Below are positions 45,524 through 57,102 of a stretch of 64,000 bases of DNA, piece after piece. Each line of letters begins with the position of its first letter. Position 1 is the stretch's first letter. The translations under genes were made by a program, and so were the position numbers. This DNA comes from Rhodocollybia butyracea. Lineage: Eukaryota; Basidiomycota; Agaricomycetes; Agaricales; Omphalotaceae. The stretch spans positions 248,001 to 312,000 of the forward strand of contig JADNRY010000006.1 in NCBI GenBank assembly GCA_015501585.1. The letters run 5' to 3'. The notes below the pieces were generated by a model that was not told the DNA's origin, did no database searches, and saw only the letters and a list, made by a program, of their open reading frames with translations.

Positions 45524-47899
45524 CTAGGCTGACCGTAGATATAGTGATAGCACAGTGCGCTCTTGCTCATTATGAAAAGGTTTGCTATCTACTCGTGCAA
45601 GACAATCTGCGATAGCACGTATCGACTCCGCCGTAACAGAAGCAAACTTAGAGGCCAAGGACTGGAAATGTGATTTTTTAGTTTTAAGGGCAGTGCGCAA
45701 TAGAGGGGTACGCCGTTGGAGTATGTTGATGGCGAAACAGAATGAGTGAAGCTCCTGGAAACGTCTGTCATGTAAATTCAACAGGTGTTTAACATGGTGT
45801 TCCATGGACAGGCGTGCACTCCGAAGCCTCCGACACCATATGGAAACAGGGTTGGATAAATCTTGGGAAATACTAATAGGGGGTTGTGGAATTCGTTAAC
45901 AGGATCGGGATCGTGATAGAGAGCAACATAACTTTTTTCTTTTCAAAATGTCGTATCGCTGCTATGCGATGAGTCGTTCACTGATGCGGTGAGGTCAACA
46001 TCGGCAATAGTAACACTTTCAAAGGTAATTTCTTCCTGAGAAGGACTAGCACAAGGAACCTCTGTAGGCTGAATCGCAAGATCATAACTATTAGTCAGTG
46101 TGACCGACGGGGATATGCTTGACGTGTAAATCTAGAGGGAAGATAATCCAATAAATCAGAATTGAGCTTCACATCTTTGTGAAGAGGATTATGGATGACC
46201 AGCCACTCCAAAGCTTCCCGACTTGTGCAGGGCGGATTGACAACGGTTTAGCATGTTTATTGAGCCGTTCCTGCGTAGGCGGAGCAGAAACGACAAAAAT
46301 TATACATATCGGTGCCTGTAGTTCGTCAGCGACGGTGGCAAGAGTTTTGCAGCTGCTGATGGGCGCTGTGAAAAAACTATAATGTCCTTCCAGACCTTAG
46401 GCAATATAGTGTCCCCCTCTTTCATTCGTATGGTAAAACTTTTGGACCGACAGAGAGAAATCATGGATTCTTCAACAACGGTACATAAGATATTTCAGCA
46501 CATTAGGAACTTCCCCAAGGAACAGATGATTCGTGATCGACAATGGTGTCTTGTCTCTACGCAAGCAACCTCGACATTCCTTACACAAGTTAAGTTTAGT
46601 CTGTCCATTAACCAAAACAACACCTTGCGGCTCTATCAACACATCTGGGTATTCAACCAACGGTGTAAAGTGATCAAAGTGAGTAGACATAGAAGATAAC
46701 CACTTGTCATCGACTACATGGTTTGAAGGTGTGCTCAAGACACGACGACCTGGCCTGTAGAGGGGTTTCAGATTGACCTCGGACAGTGGGAAAGATGAAC
46801 ATTCTTTTTTAAAGTACCGTCCTGAACATAATGCACAGGTAAGCCGGGAAAGCAAAGCGCTGGATGTGCGTAGTCGGAAATTCGTGATTGCCTCGTCTTT
46901 TGTCGCGTCTGAAGGAGGCACAGGCCATTCGGCACGAGTTTTTTTGAGCTGATCCTCCACATACGCTTCAGCTATAGCCTGAGTTTGAAGTTCAAGACTT
47001 TTGATATGCTTGGTTAGTTCTTTTCGCAACGGCGACAATGTAGATTCGGGGTCATGCAAAATATCGAGAGAGTTTAGAAAGGCTTGCGTGCGATCTTGTA
47101 ATTAATTTCTGTCAACAGTTCATGAATATAGCGATCACGACCATTACTGCCTTCGTCGTAATCGTCACATCGAAAATAGTCAGTGATGTATCTGCACCCT
47201 AATGCACTCTGCGTTGTTTTAATATTGGGTTCAGCAGAAGCTGGCACAGCGTTCGAGTAATAGTCTCCATGTGCGATATGATCAGTTAAAGGTTGCCGTA
47301 GCACCTTAGAGGTGTCTGTAAACTGGTTGACCTGGATGGAATGGAGAGCACAATATTGAAGCAGAGTAGGTTTTTGAAGTGTGTCGTATTTTTTTGAAAA
47401 GAGAACTGATGCGAGGTGAGCGCGCCCCTACAAGTCGCTTCAAAGCGTTGATCATTTGACGTTGTAAATTTTGAGGTCGGAAAACTTCGCGTGTGTTCAA
47501 AGCCTCTAAGGTGTAACGCAGATTGTCCGAATTTAACGGACTGGCTGGAGAGATGGTTAACACATCAATACAAAACCGGGTGGTCTCTTCTTCATCGGTG
47601 AAATCTTGACTGAATTTTTATATATATGCTTCGTTGCTAGACTGGTCAGCTGTCAGGTGACAATCCCCGCTGAGGATGTGTTTAACATGCACAGACCGAC
47701 AAGCAGCTACGGAGGATAAAGATGAAGTGTTGAAACCGTGCAAAGTTGCATAGTGTTGTAACCTCGCTAAATCAGATATAAAACGGTGAGCAGCGTACAC
47801 GACTTTCAAAATGTCCAAAAAAACATCTTCCGATGACGGAAGTGAAGGAGCAGTCGAAATACGAGCAGATGAAGAAGCAGCCACATTTACATCATTCAA
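45524..47899 (-). pseudogene. Helitron protein remnant (N-terminal part only)
   Basis: A chain of minus-strand fragments matches the N-terminal part of fungal Helitron Rep/helicase proteins in order: VHVKHILSGDC (47.7 kb); CALCSGRYFKKECSSFPL and LCKECRGCLRRDKTPLSITNHLFLGEVPNVLKYL in pieces (46.5-47.0 kb; the DUF6570-type segment); IVFSQRPSAAAKLLPPSL (46.35 kb); LEWLVIHNPLHKDV (46.2 kb); and RRFQELHSFCFAINILQRR (45.6-45.8 kb). Stops and frame shifts separate them. The Rep nuclease and helicase domains, which should follow, are absent: the homology ends near 45524. So this is a truncated, decayed copy. Helitron end signatures were not identified. Confidence 0.75.
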
Positions 47900-48672
47900 A
47901 TAATTTGAGTGAAGGTGCCGCTCTCAACCTTGATGCTGAGGAATTCAATGCCGCTTAAGAACAAGGTTTTTATCAGAGTGGATAAGATAAACCGGGCGGT
48001 TTATGGGAGTCTATGGGACGTAACTGCAAAGATCGAACCTATCAAATCAATGAATGACTAGACCAGACACGCAAAAGAAGCGAACGAACCTATATCGACG
48101 ACCATATTATCACTAACTACATATGGCTCTGGGTTGTGAATGTATAAGCTTCATTGAGATTGTGGAAAATGGAGGGTTGCCGGGCTTATTGCGCATGGTG
48201 CCTGCGGTGGAAAATGTCGAACGCCAGAGGGCGCTGAGGAAAACTAGCTTGATGTTACCTGCATCGACAAATAGTTATCAGGTGGCAGGCCCATGTGTTG
48301 AGGAAGAAAAGGTAAATCTTGACCCGCATCGAGAGTGATGGGCGGCAAAGATGTGACCACCCCAAGACAGTTTGCTTGAACACATGAATTGGCGAAATCG
48401 TTACCGAAATCCAGACCCACGGTGGGAGGTAAGTGGTGCAAAGTAACTCATAGAGGAGCGGAGAACGCAAAGTGGGAGGTAGAATAGGTGAAAAGTTGGT
48501 GAAAAGTATAACGTTTGAAATTTGACGCGTGACGGCCCAGGAAAAGGTAACCCGTTGTGACGAAATACCTCGTAAGATAACAAAGTATGAGATCCCCGAC
48601 AATCCCGGAAGATATTAAGTTGCGAACTGTGTGACCTGCGACATCGAAAGAAAAAGCCTGGTAACCAAGCCC
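47900..48672. other. Intergenic, possible Helitron flank
   Basis: No supported gene. It may include the 5' end of the Helitron remnant, but no convincing boundary was seen. Open frames here overlap each other on both strands and look like chance. Confidence 0.4.
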
Positions 48673-49025
48673 AAACCTCGCTAGAGGGCTTGGGAAACCG
48701 GAAGCAAAACGTCGCAGAGACTTTGCCGCTGTCAAAACTGCCGTTAGGCAATCCCAATAAGGCAAGACCCAATTGGGATTTAGAGAGAGGAAGATTTTCT
48801 CGAGCGTTCATTAACGTTCAAACGTTCATTAATGCATTCGCTACGTCTCAGGTAGAATACGTCATGTTAAAAAGTCCCAAATGTAATGACGTAGTGCAAA
48901 AGGTCAAATGTGCGTCCAAATCCTAATCGGGTCTTGCCTTATTAAGTTAAGCGCTCAGGTCCGTCGCTCCGAAAAAGTCTGTGCGAAGAAAAACTGCCGG
49001 TTTCCAGGCCCCTCTAGCGAGGTTT
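48673..49025. repeat. Fold-back (long inverted-repeat) element
   Basis: Two arms of about 110 bp face each other across roughly 120 bp. Left arm: AAACCTCGCTAGAGGG..., GAAACCGG, then AATAAGGCAAGACCCAATTGGGATTTAG near 48757-48783. The right arm, read in reverse from 49025, gives the same landmarks (AAACCTCGCTAGAGGGG, GAAACCGG, AATAAGGCAAGACCCGATTAGGATTTGG). The arms are diverged, so it is not young. No coding capacity; a MITE-like or fold-back element is the simplest reading. Confidence 0.65.
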
Positions 49026-49366
49026 CTTGTTTAAACAACGTCAACCCCCTAGAGGGGTTTGCTTTAGGCCTAGTTGTGGGGGAAGAGAGCAGACCGCGCG
49101 TTGAGAAGCCGAATCAAAGCCGAAATAACGTCACCCGGCTGGACGGCTCAGATTTCGAAGTCGGCAACGATAGACCCGACTTACATCAAGTTGTGGTTAT
49201 CGTTGTCACTCGTAGAAAGACTTGAAATTCTTCATGATTAGAGAAATGTATTCTTCAGACCTCAAAGTTGAGTACGTTAATAAGTCGGGTCGCATCGTGT
49301 TGGGAAGCGTATTTTAGTGGGAATTTCGAGCGCTTATTTGCCTTCGTAACCTCTGTAGAAATCCCT

Positions 49367-50391
49367 ATGTCAGAGGACCATGATTCTCCGAAAATCACCC
49401 ACAGAGTGAAAGAAAAGAAGGACAGGAATGAGAGGAAGAGCAAAAAGTCGCAGGAGAGACCCGATGTGACGGAAGAGGCGTTAGTGCAGGTGGAGAAGGT
49501 TCAGGACTTGAAGGCAGAAAAGAAGGCGAAGAAGGACAAAAAAGCAAAAAAGGTCAAGGGTAAAGAATCACAGGTCGGGGAAGGTTCCTTAGCAAATACT
49601 CATCCGTCTCTCGTAGAGGAGGAAGGTCAGATGGACGAGGTACTATCAAAGGCAGAGCATAAGAAGGACAAAAAGAAGGAGAAGCAGAAAACTCTACCGG
49701 AGATAGGTAAAGAACACCAAAGGAAACGAAAGAGGGAGGAGGGTGCGCTTGAAGAATCCAAGATTATTTCATCGGAGGGAGAGCCGCAACTAAAGAAGAA
49801 GAAAAAGAATAAAACTGGTTTCCTTGATCCAGACGAAGAACCTTTACTGTCGGACCAAGCGCGCAAAGGTCCGTCTAAATACTGAAGTACTGACTTCCCA
49901 GATCATGATCTCACTCATGTCTCACTCTTAGCTCTCGTATACGCATTTACACAGTTCCGGAAACCATCCGAGTGGAAGTTTCACAAGGCACGGCAAAATT
50001 GGATCATTAGAAACGTATGGTCTAGTAATGCGAGTTGATTTTGCTTTAGGTAGACGAAACGTTTCAACTCATTATCCACGCAAGTAGGTTCCGGATTCAC
50101 AAGTCCCTCTCGTTCTCAAATATCTTTCCAATGTTCAGGGTAGTGTGCGTCAGGTCGGTGCTTTCCCAAACCTATCCACATCTTAACTCAGGATGAGGAA
50201 CCCGATAGAACTTGACCAAGACCTGCACGTCGATAATCGAGGAAGCATCGAAGGAAGCCTCCGCATTACCTGCACCAGAAGCTGCCAAGGATACCGAACA
50301 AGATACCACAGAGGCCGTTTCGCAGCCAAAATCACATAACCTGAAGACTTTACGGGCACAGGCTTTACTGGCTGTGTTAAATGGTGAATGA
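49367..50391 (+). CDS. Lysine-rich WKF-domain protein (C7orf50-like), nucleolar
   Basis: The N-terminal ~170 residues are a Lys/Glu-rich disordered stretch (KKAKKDKKAKKVKGKESQ, QRKRKREEGALEES). The conserved end is spread over later exons: ALVYAFTQFRKPSEWKFHKARQNWIIRN, then VPLVLKYLSNVQGSVRQ, then NLTKTCTSIIEEASKEAS and finally LRAQALLAVLNGE. WKFxKxRQxWIIRN is the WKF domain signature of human C7orf50 and fungal relatives, which localise to the nucleolus (known). The first intron must begin at 49868, because reading on meets a stop at once. The second intron is inferred as about 72 nt; its exact ends are uncertain. Confidence 0.75.
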
Positions 50392-50478
50392 GCGCGTGGC
50401 TGAACCCCCGGTGTTTGGTGTCAGGTAGATCGTAAATCGATCAATTAGTGTGGATTGCAGGGTATATTATCAATGATG

Positions 50479-51363
50479 TTATGTTTTTTGAATCGCGTTT
50501 ACCAACCTGCCAAGCAACGAATAAGTGCACTGTCCAATGGGTAAAGTTGAGACAGACACACCAATCTAGTCCTTCCTCTAGACCCTCTCCCTTCGTTGCA
50601 CAGCTGCCACGAACACTCCACGGTCTTGCTTTCTCTCCGCCGGCCAGTCCAAGTTCTTCACTGATTACTTCTGGTTTCAAAGCACCCTCAACATCCTGCT
50701 TATTGCAGAAGACGAGTAATGGTACGCCCTTCAGTTCTTCCTCCGATAACATCGTTAAAAGTTCTGAGCGTGATGTTGGGAGGCGAGCTTGGTCCGATGA
50801 ATCAATGACATATATGATGGCAGAAGTGTTTGGGAAGTAACACCGCCAGTATGGCCTGTTGAAGGAGTTAAATACACAATTGGGAACCATAACCAGAACG
50901 TACCGAATACTTGACTGGCCCCCCAGATCCCATACTTGGAATTTGATATTTTTATACTGTCTATAGATCAGAAGCTGTTTTCATGGCAGTCTCAGTAGAC
51001 GCAAACCTGCACTGTCTCCACGTTGAAACCGATAGCTAATTACAAATTTCAGCGTCCTTCACTCGAAACAAAGGTTTTTGAGCACACGTACTTGGTATTG
51101 TTGAAACAACCTCTCCAATCTGTATATCAAGCCCATAAACCTTCATAAGTTATTCAGCACAAACTCTTAAGTACCTGCAGCCTGTATAATATTGTTGTCT
51201 ATGGTCAATTCGACCAATGAGCACGAGCCAACACACAACCGGTTTAATAACGTACTTTTCCAGCGGAGTCCAAGCCTAGCATTAGTATACGGACATCCTG
51301 ATCTTTGCTCCAGCGAACCAAAGAGCTCAGAGATGAGAAAAGTGATGATATTGAAAGACCCAT
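50479..51363 (-). CDS. ARL1: ARF-like small GTPase ARL1
   Basis: A Golgi-resident GTPase of about 180 residues that recruits GRIP-domain golgins and works in trans-Golgi traffic. Start MGLSISSLFSSLSSLVRW, with Gly-2 for N-myristoylation. G1 is GLDSAGKTTILYRLQ (split by an intron), switch 1 holds the TIGFNVETV threonine, G3 is WDLGGQSSIRPYW, G4 is CNKQD and G5 lies in SCATKGEG. The end is LDWLVNAIQKT. About six introns, all GT-AG and in frame. The Ser-Ile-Arg after WDLGGQ and RPYWRCYFPNT identify ARL1 rather than ARF1. A CACGTG box lies 65 bp upstream of the start. Confidence 0.95.
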
Positions 51364-51708
51364 CGCAAAGGAGAAGGCGAAAGTAAATTAAACTCTACGA
51401 GTGTAGGGCTTACTCAGACCCATGTAGCACGTGCAGTCCGGAGATTCGGAGACCGGCGCCTATAATACTTTGATAACATATATGTATACTCAAGATTGTG
51501 TATACTACTACTAAGTAACTGTTTACAACAGGTTTATAAGTTTACAAGTTGATATTCATCTGTATCCAAAGTGTTCTCGGTAATCTTGCTTTACAAGTTT
51601 TGCATGATACTTTGATACGCTGGAATGAAAAACATCTGGGCTTACTAGTTCAGCCCTGGATGGGTGATCGGGTTCACGTTGGGATGTAAGTGTCCTACTT
51701 CTCACATT
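51364..51708. other. Intergenic between ARL1 and CDT2-like gene
   Basis: This 345-bp spacer holds the ARL1 promoter (minus strand), with a CACGTG palindrome at 51428-51433, and the 3' UTR of the CDT2-like gene. Nothing else is seen. Confidence 0.5.
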
Positions 51709-53433
51709 TTACTTTGCGCTGCGCGATGCCCAACACCATTTCCACTTGCTCGCTTCAGGGTCCGCCAGACAATCCCGGTAGACATCTACATCAGGCCGCC
51801 AAACGCGAACGGTCCTATCATCAGCACCACTGGCTAGCATTCCATCAGCCCAGTCTACCGCGTAAACTTCTCCCAGCTGAGCCTTCAATTCAACACCAGG
51901 CAACGCTGTCGCGTAAGGCTTCGCCGCTGCTGCGACATCAAACAGAATAGCACTTTCTCCGCCGCCGCTCGCTAACCAGCGTCCACACGGAGAAACCGCA
52001 GACGAGAGATAGAAAGAACCGTTAACGCGTAGGTTGGGATGTGTGAAATTGATAGGATAGGGAGTAAGAGATGAAGCGGAATAGGTATGGATGCGCGAAT
52101 CTGCTCCCAATGCAAACAAAAGACCAGAACTAGGACCTGTACCAACTGCTAAACTCAGAATTCCTCGTGTTCTGCGTGAACCATATAAGGTAGTTGGGTC
52201 GGTGTCAGAGTAGAGCGATGGAATGAATCGCTTAGATTTTGCAGGCTTCCGAATCCCTGATTCGGACAAGAAGCGGAAGTCCCAACAACGCAGAACACTG
52301 GAAGAAAGTGGTCAGTTTACAAAAATATAATTGAGCCTAGATGCCCACCCATCTGATGACCCACTACTGATGAGGGACATGTCTTCGGTGAATACAAGAT
52401 TGGTGACCGTTTTGGGTGTCTGGTGCTTTGCACGGCGCGCTTTAGAGTTTAATGGCTCATGCGCATCCGGAATGATGAAGACAGGTCCTTGAGATGATGA
52501 AGTTGTACACTGTGGAACACGTAGGTCCCAGACACAGATGGTACCGTCTCGGCCACCGGTACTCAGTAGAGAGTCATTTAAGGGATGCCATGACACCCTT
52601 TTGACACTGGAAGTATGACCTTCAAAAGTATGCAGTAACCGCGAGGTATTAGGACACGATATCCGCACGGATTTATCGCCAGAGCAGGTTGCTAGGAGAG
52701 AGTCAGACGGGCTCCATTTGACATCAAAAACACCATTGTTGTGGGGTTGTAGGGTAGTTCTAGAGGGTTCTACAGAGAACGGGCTTGAAGCAAGTCTCAA
52801 AACGGGGTATAAGAGTACAAACCTGTGTCCCATTCCTTTCGTTTGACAGTATTGAAAATGTGTACTGAACCTTCTTCAGTGGATACTGCCAAAAAGGGTG
52901 TACTTCCTCGTTTTGCCGCTGTTGAAAGAGTGAGAAATCTAGTATTCACTAGAATGACGATTGAACGCACCATTAGAATAGGAACAGGCATACGGCGGGG
53001 TCAAGAATTGGTGTTCGAGAGCGTCACATCGGAAGAGGTCAGACTGGCATGAGGATACAAAAGATTCGAGGATCGGAAGTGTGTAGACTGAGAGTCATAT
53101 ATGTTAGTACAAACGCAGCAAGTTTGATAATGGCTGACCAGTAAAACCACGAAAAAGATTAATATCCTGATTCAACGGACTGTAAACTCTTGTTCTAAAT
53201 CGCATACGCGAAGTTTCCATGAACCTCTCTTCACATTCACTGGAGGCAGCATATTCATCTTTCAAGGAAAGTTTGACGCGCTTAGGAGGTGATTCATCCG
53301 TTGCACACCACCGACGCTTCTGGCAAGTCGATGGAGTAGAAAGCTGAAGCCATAGATTTGATTCCTGGGGATTTTCGCGAGGAAGATTTGTTGAATTGTT
53401 TAGCGTTGAGACTCGAGGTAGACTGAGTGGCAT
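51709..53433 (-). CDS. CDT2/DTL WD40 substrate receptor of CRL4 ubiquitin ligase
   Basis: A WD-repeat protein of about 490 residues. In other eukaryotes it brings PCNA-bound Cdt1 and other replication regulators to the Cul4-Ddb1 ligase. Start MPLSLPRVSTLNNST. Typical segments: FLAVSTEEGSVHIFNT, HNNGVFDVKWSPSDSLLATCSGDKSVRI (in pieces), LHTFEGHTSSVKRVSWHP, GRDGTICVWDLR and DGVLRCWDFR. The later blades include GRWLASGGGESAILFDV and DGMLASGADDRTVRVWRPD. A 53-nt intron with a CTAAT branch site joins LTPP to FLTLSTAAKRG and restores the conserved alignment. WDxR motifs for Ddb1 contact are present. It ends soon after the propeller, without the long C-terminal tail of animal DTL. Confidence 0.85.
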
Positions 53434-53693
53434 TATGGTGGAGGAGAAAATGAAAACGCGTCTGTGTGGATCACTAGGGATCACTCAACGTCTCGTCACG
53501 ATCATGTGACAGTAGAGCATAAAATTATATAATACCGTCTGTCCATTCCTCGGAATACCAGTTTCGACATTCCTCTGAATTATTATCATTGTAGATTGTA
53601 GGGGCTGCTCCGGGTGCGCTGCCCAGGCCGCTGACGCCAATTATATTGTTTCTTCATTATCAGCATAATTACAGTAAGCCTAACTAACCACTC
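53434..53693. other. Intergenic between CDT2-like and Myb genes
   Basis: Short spacer with the CDT2-like promoter and the Myb gene 3' UTR. An AATTATATTGTTTC-type AT-rich patch is the only notable feature. Confidence 0.4.
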
Positions 53694-56287
53694 TTAAGAT
53701 ATCCTCAGTACTGATTTTGGTAGATTTTCCTCAGGAGTTTCAGCACCGACACCCTCACCAGCAGCACTCTTTCTCGCTGCTCGTCTCCCCTTTTGCACAG
53801 GCATCGAGCTCGAAGTCTCTGGTACATTCGGATCGCTTGCAGATATAGTAGTAGTTTCAGCTCCAGGGGTGTTTGTTTCACTGTTAATAAGATCAAACGA
53901 GGTCGAGTCATTGGCCTCCTCTGGTGTGCGTTTTCGGGAACGAGTATTTGTGCGGGCCGGAGACGCTCTTGCACCCCCTGCCCCAGAGACAGAGTCGGAA
54001 GTGGCACCGGTACCATTGCCAGCAGCTGATGCGGAACCTACACCTGAATCATCCAAATTCAAGCTTATCAAGTCTTGTGTTCCCAAGGCCTGCGAACGGC
54101 GGGTAGAACGTCTAAGAGGTAATTGTGCATAGGTAGCACGAGGTTTGCGCCTAGTCCGAGTTTTGGCAGCCTTCATAACAGTTGTATGAGCTTCGCCTGT
54201 ATCTGGGCCCTTGTCGGCTGCGGACAGTCCAGATGGGAAAGTAGAAGCTTCTGCAATATCTGGCTCCAGAGACTGCAGATCTTGTGCGATCGGCTCCTGT
54301 GTGCGGCGGCGTGAAGACTTCAGAGAACAAATTCAAGAGACACTCACCGAAAAAGATGAAGCTGTGGAAACAGAGTTGACGGTAGCCTGTGGTTGTGCAT
54401 GCAAGGACAGCGTCGCCTTTGTCCTGGGTTTCGGTTTCGGCCTTGGTTTGGCTGGTGCTTTAGCAAGTGTTACTGCGAGTCCGGATGCTGAAGTAGGCGC
54501 AGGCGATGTAGACGTTTGACCACTTGTTGTAGCATGAGTATCCGAGGGTGTAAGGTGAGGGGCCAAAACGAGAAAAGGTTTAAACGTCAGATTGGAGGAG
54601 GATGACGGAGTTTGAATATTGGTTTGGTTCTTGAGCTTGTTATATCTTTGTCGGCACTACGAAGCAATAATCTCGTTAGAATATCAAGACAAGACAAAAA
54701 TCTCACATACTTGATTATTTGTATGCATTCCGATGGCCTCACTGATTTGCAGCCATTTATTCCCTATCTCTCCAACCATCTTAACCAGCAAGCTATCTTG
54801 CTCCTCTGTCCAGCTTTCCTTTGTAGTCGCCTGCGAAGTTCCCTCTCCATCCTTCTCCTGGACCGGTTCTTCGTCAGATATAGCCTTCGCTTTACCCTTA
54901 CCCTTACTTTTAGTTCGGGGATCAGCTTTACTTTTGCTACGTTCCACGTATCTCTCTCGACACATTTCATTGGTTCGGCCAGGTAGATGTTTCGCCACCT
55001 CAGTCCAGTTTGAAGTGCCTAACGCACTGACAACTTTGTCCAACCTATCATCTTCGGTAGCATTCCAGGGTGACTTTCTCAGCAGAGGATTCAGAGATCG
55101 ATTGTAACGCATTAAACATTGGTTGGGAGTGACGTGAGGAGATACGTGAAGAGCAACTGTTGAAAATTTCAGTCAAATCTACATCTCAAAAACGAATTTG
55201 GCTGACCAAGTGCCCAGTTCTCCAATCCGTACACTTGTATACCGTCCACTAACTTCGCATCAGATTCGGGACTCCAACTATGGCGTTCTCGAATGAAGCC
55301 ATTGCGCATACAGTCTATTGGTGTACGATTTGTCTGTGTATGAAGTTTAGTAAGTACGAATGAAGAGGAAGACAGCACTGACGCCGAGCTCTTGTGAAAT
55401 TTCGACCCAATCTAGTTCATACTCTTCATCTGCTTCCTTTTCTGCGACGATTTCTTTTAGCTTTTTCAACTCGTCAGAGGTCCATTCATCGCGATTGATT
55501 CCTGGACGCTCATATCCTAACCATCTGGTTTTGCATTCCTCATCAGTACGATTGAATGATGATACATCGGAAACCTGGATTCATGATGGTAAATTTCGAA
55601 GAAGAGAAAGCAGAACTATTGGTACCTTTTCAGCGATTGTCTTCCAATTCAACTTCATGACGTCGACAGTGAGATCCACAGGGTCCTGGGCATTCACTCC
55701 ACTATGGGGGCATCAGTTCTACAAAGAGGAAACACTCTCGTACATATTACCGTTCGTTCCTCTCTAGAGCCCTTAGGCGTCGAGTTTCAGCTGTTACAGC
55801 GTCTGTGAGAGCTTCTAGTTCCTTTGGTTTCACTGGGACGCGTCAACCAATATCTTTATGAGCATGTGAAAACGCGTACTGTGATGTGCAGTTGTGAAAT
55901 TAAGATATCTGTCTCGTTTAATAGCGTCATGATAGAACGGAGAGATCTGGTAATTCTCTGAACACGGAAACAAGCGCGTTGGTGAAAAAGACGTACTGGA
56001 TTTAGAAATTCACTTTCGGGTATAGGTCCTGTAGCACGAACTGCACCTCGTATTTCAATGTCGCCAATCTCATCGTCAGAGTCGCCGATATCTGCTGCTG
56101 CCTGCGTGTATCCGAGAATGAGATCAGTAGCCAGCTTAACACAAATGAAACTGACCAGAAGTCTATCGATTTCTTGCAATTCAGCAGTCAGGCGTTGAGT
56201 GTACTTTTCCAGAGCATATTGATGATTTGTGTTGGACTGAATGGCGGTGAATATTTGCTGTCGGGGAGTGAGCGGCGATAAACTCAT
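53694..56287 (-). CDS. Multi-repeat Myb protein, SNAPC4-like
   Basis: A nuclear protein of about 690 residues with several tandem Myb/SANT repeats: NRDEWTSDELKKLKEIVAEK (with DWVEISQEL), HSWSPESDAKLVDGIQVYG, SPWNATEDDRLDKVVSALG (with NWTEVAKHLPGRTNEMCRERY), and ESWTEEQDSLLVKMVGEIG (with KWLQISEAIGMHTNNQCRQRY). An upstream partial repeat (LNWKTIAEKVSDVSSFNRTDEECKTRW in pieces) makes at least four and a half. This layout is that of SNAPC4, the DNA-binding subunit of the complex that starts snRNA transcription. The rest is basic and low-complexity, with KKKR-like nuclear signals. Reb1 or Bas1-type Myb factors are alternatives. Head-to-head with SND2, 93 bp between starts. Confidence 0.7.
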
Positions 56288-56380
56288 TGGAGCTTGGAAG
56301 AGCTGAGAAGAAGTGTAGAACCCTAATTTGGTTTGTTCGGCGCTAAACTTCTTTTCTCTTACCACGTAGTCCCAGCGGCA

Positions 56381-57102
56381 ATGGCGAACGCCTCTGCAAA
56401 ACGTATAGGTAAATCTTGTCGTTTCTCATAAATATCTCAGCCTTGACATTATTATAGCCAGTCAAAATGAGACTACGGTAAAAAACCTTCGTCTGGGCTT
56501 AATTCTTCCAACAATCGTATCTATAGTGTTGCGTCTGCTTTTCCGACGTGACTCGCTTCCACCATCTAAAGGATCTTTGGCTTTGTACCTAGCCACATTT
56601 TTCCCGGCCTTCTTCTTATCCAACTATCTCATTAAAATTGGTACAACAAGACGTGACCCAACTACTGGGATGCTCATCTCATATGGAGAAGACTTGAATC
56701 AACCAGGCTTGACTGAATGGGCTTTCGATATCCTGTACATCACCTGTGAGTCTATCTCAGGTGTATGCTACTATAGTACACTAACCCTTTGTAGGGGCAT
56801 GTCAAATTGGAAGTGGTGCTTTTGGTGAATGGGTTTGGTGGTTGTACACTGTGGTAGACCTATATTACTGTATCGGTTTATATCTCCCACTCATTCATCT
56901 TACTTCCTAGATTCCTCTATACGCGGTATATAAACTTTGGACCTCTGTCATATCACCTTTTGTTCTTGGTCGAGGCTCCCAGACTAATACCAATGCTCAA
57001 ACCACGCCAGAAGAGAACAGCGCACCGAGCAAACGACAGGAAAAACTTCGGAAGAGAAGTGAAAAGGGAGATCCGAGAGTTCGTGCACAAGTTAGGAAAT
57101 GA
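56381..57102 (+). CDS. SND2: SND2/TMEM208 ER targeting protein
   Basis: An ER membrane protein of about 185 residues from the SRP-independent (SND) targeting route. Start MANASAKRIASQNETTVKNL, a typical head of the TMEM208 family. Hydrophobic helices follow (LGLILPTIVSIVLRLLF, GSLALYLATFFPAFFLSNYL), then MLISYGEDLNQPGLTEWAFDILYIT, WACQIGSGAFGEWVWWLY, and IPLYAVYKLW after an intron. The basic tail ends KRSEKGDPRVRAQVRK. Three introns, all GT-AG and in frame. Divergent from the Myb gene with a 93-bp shared promoter. Confidence 0.87.
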
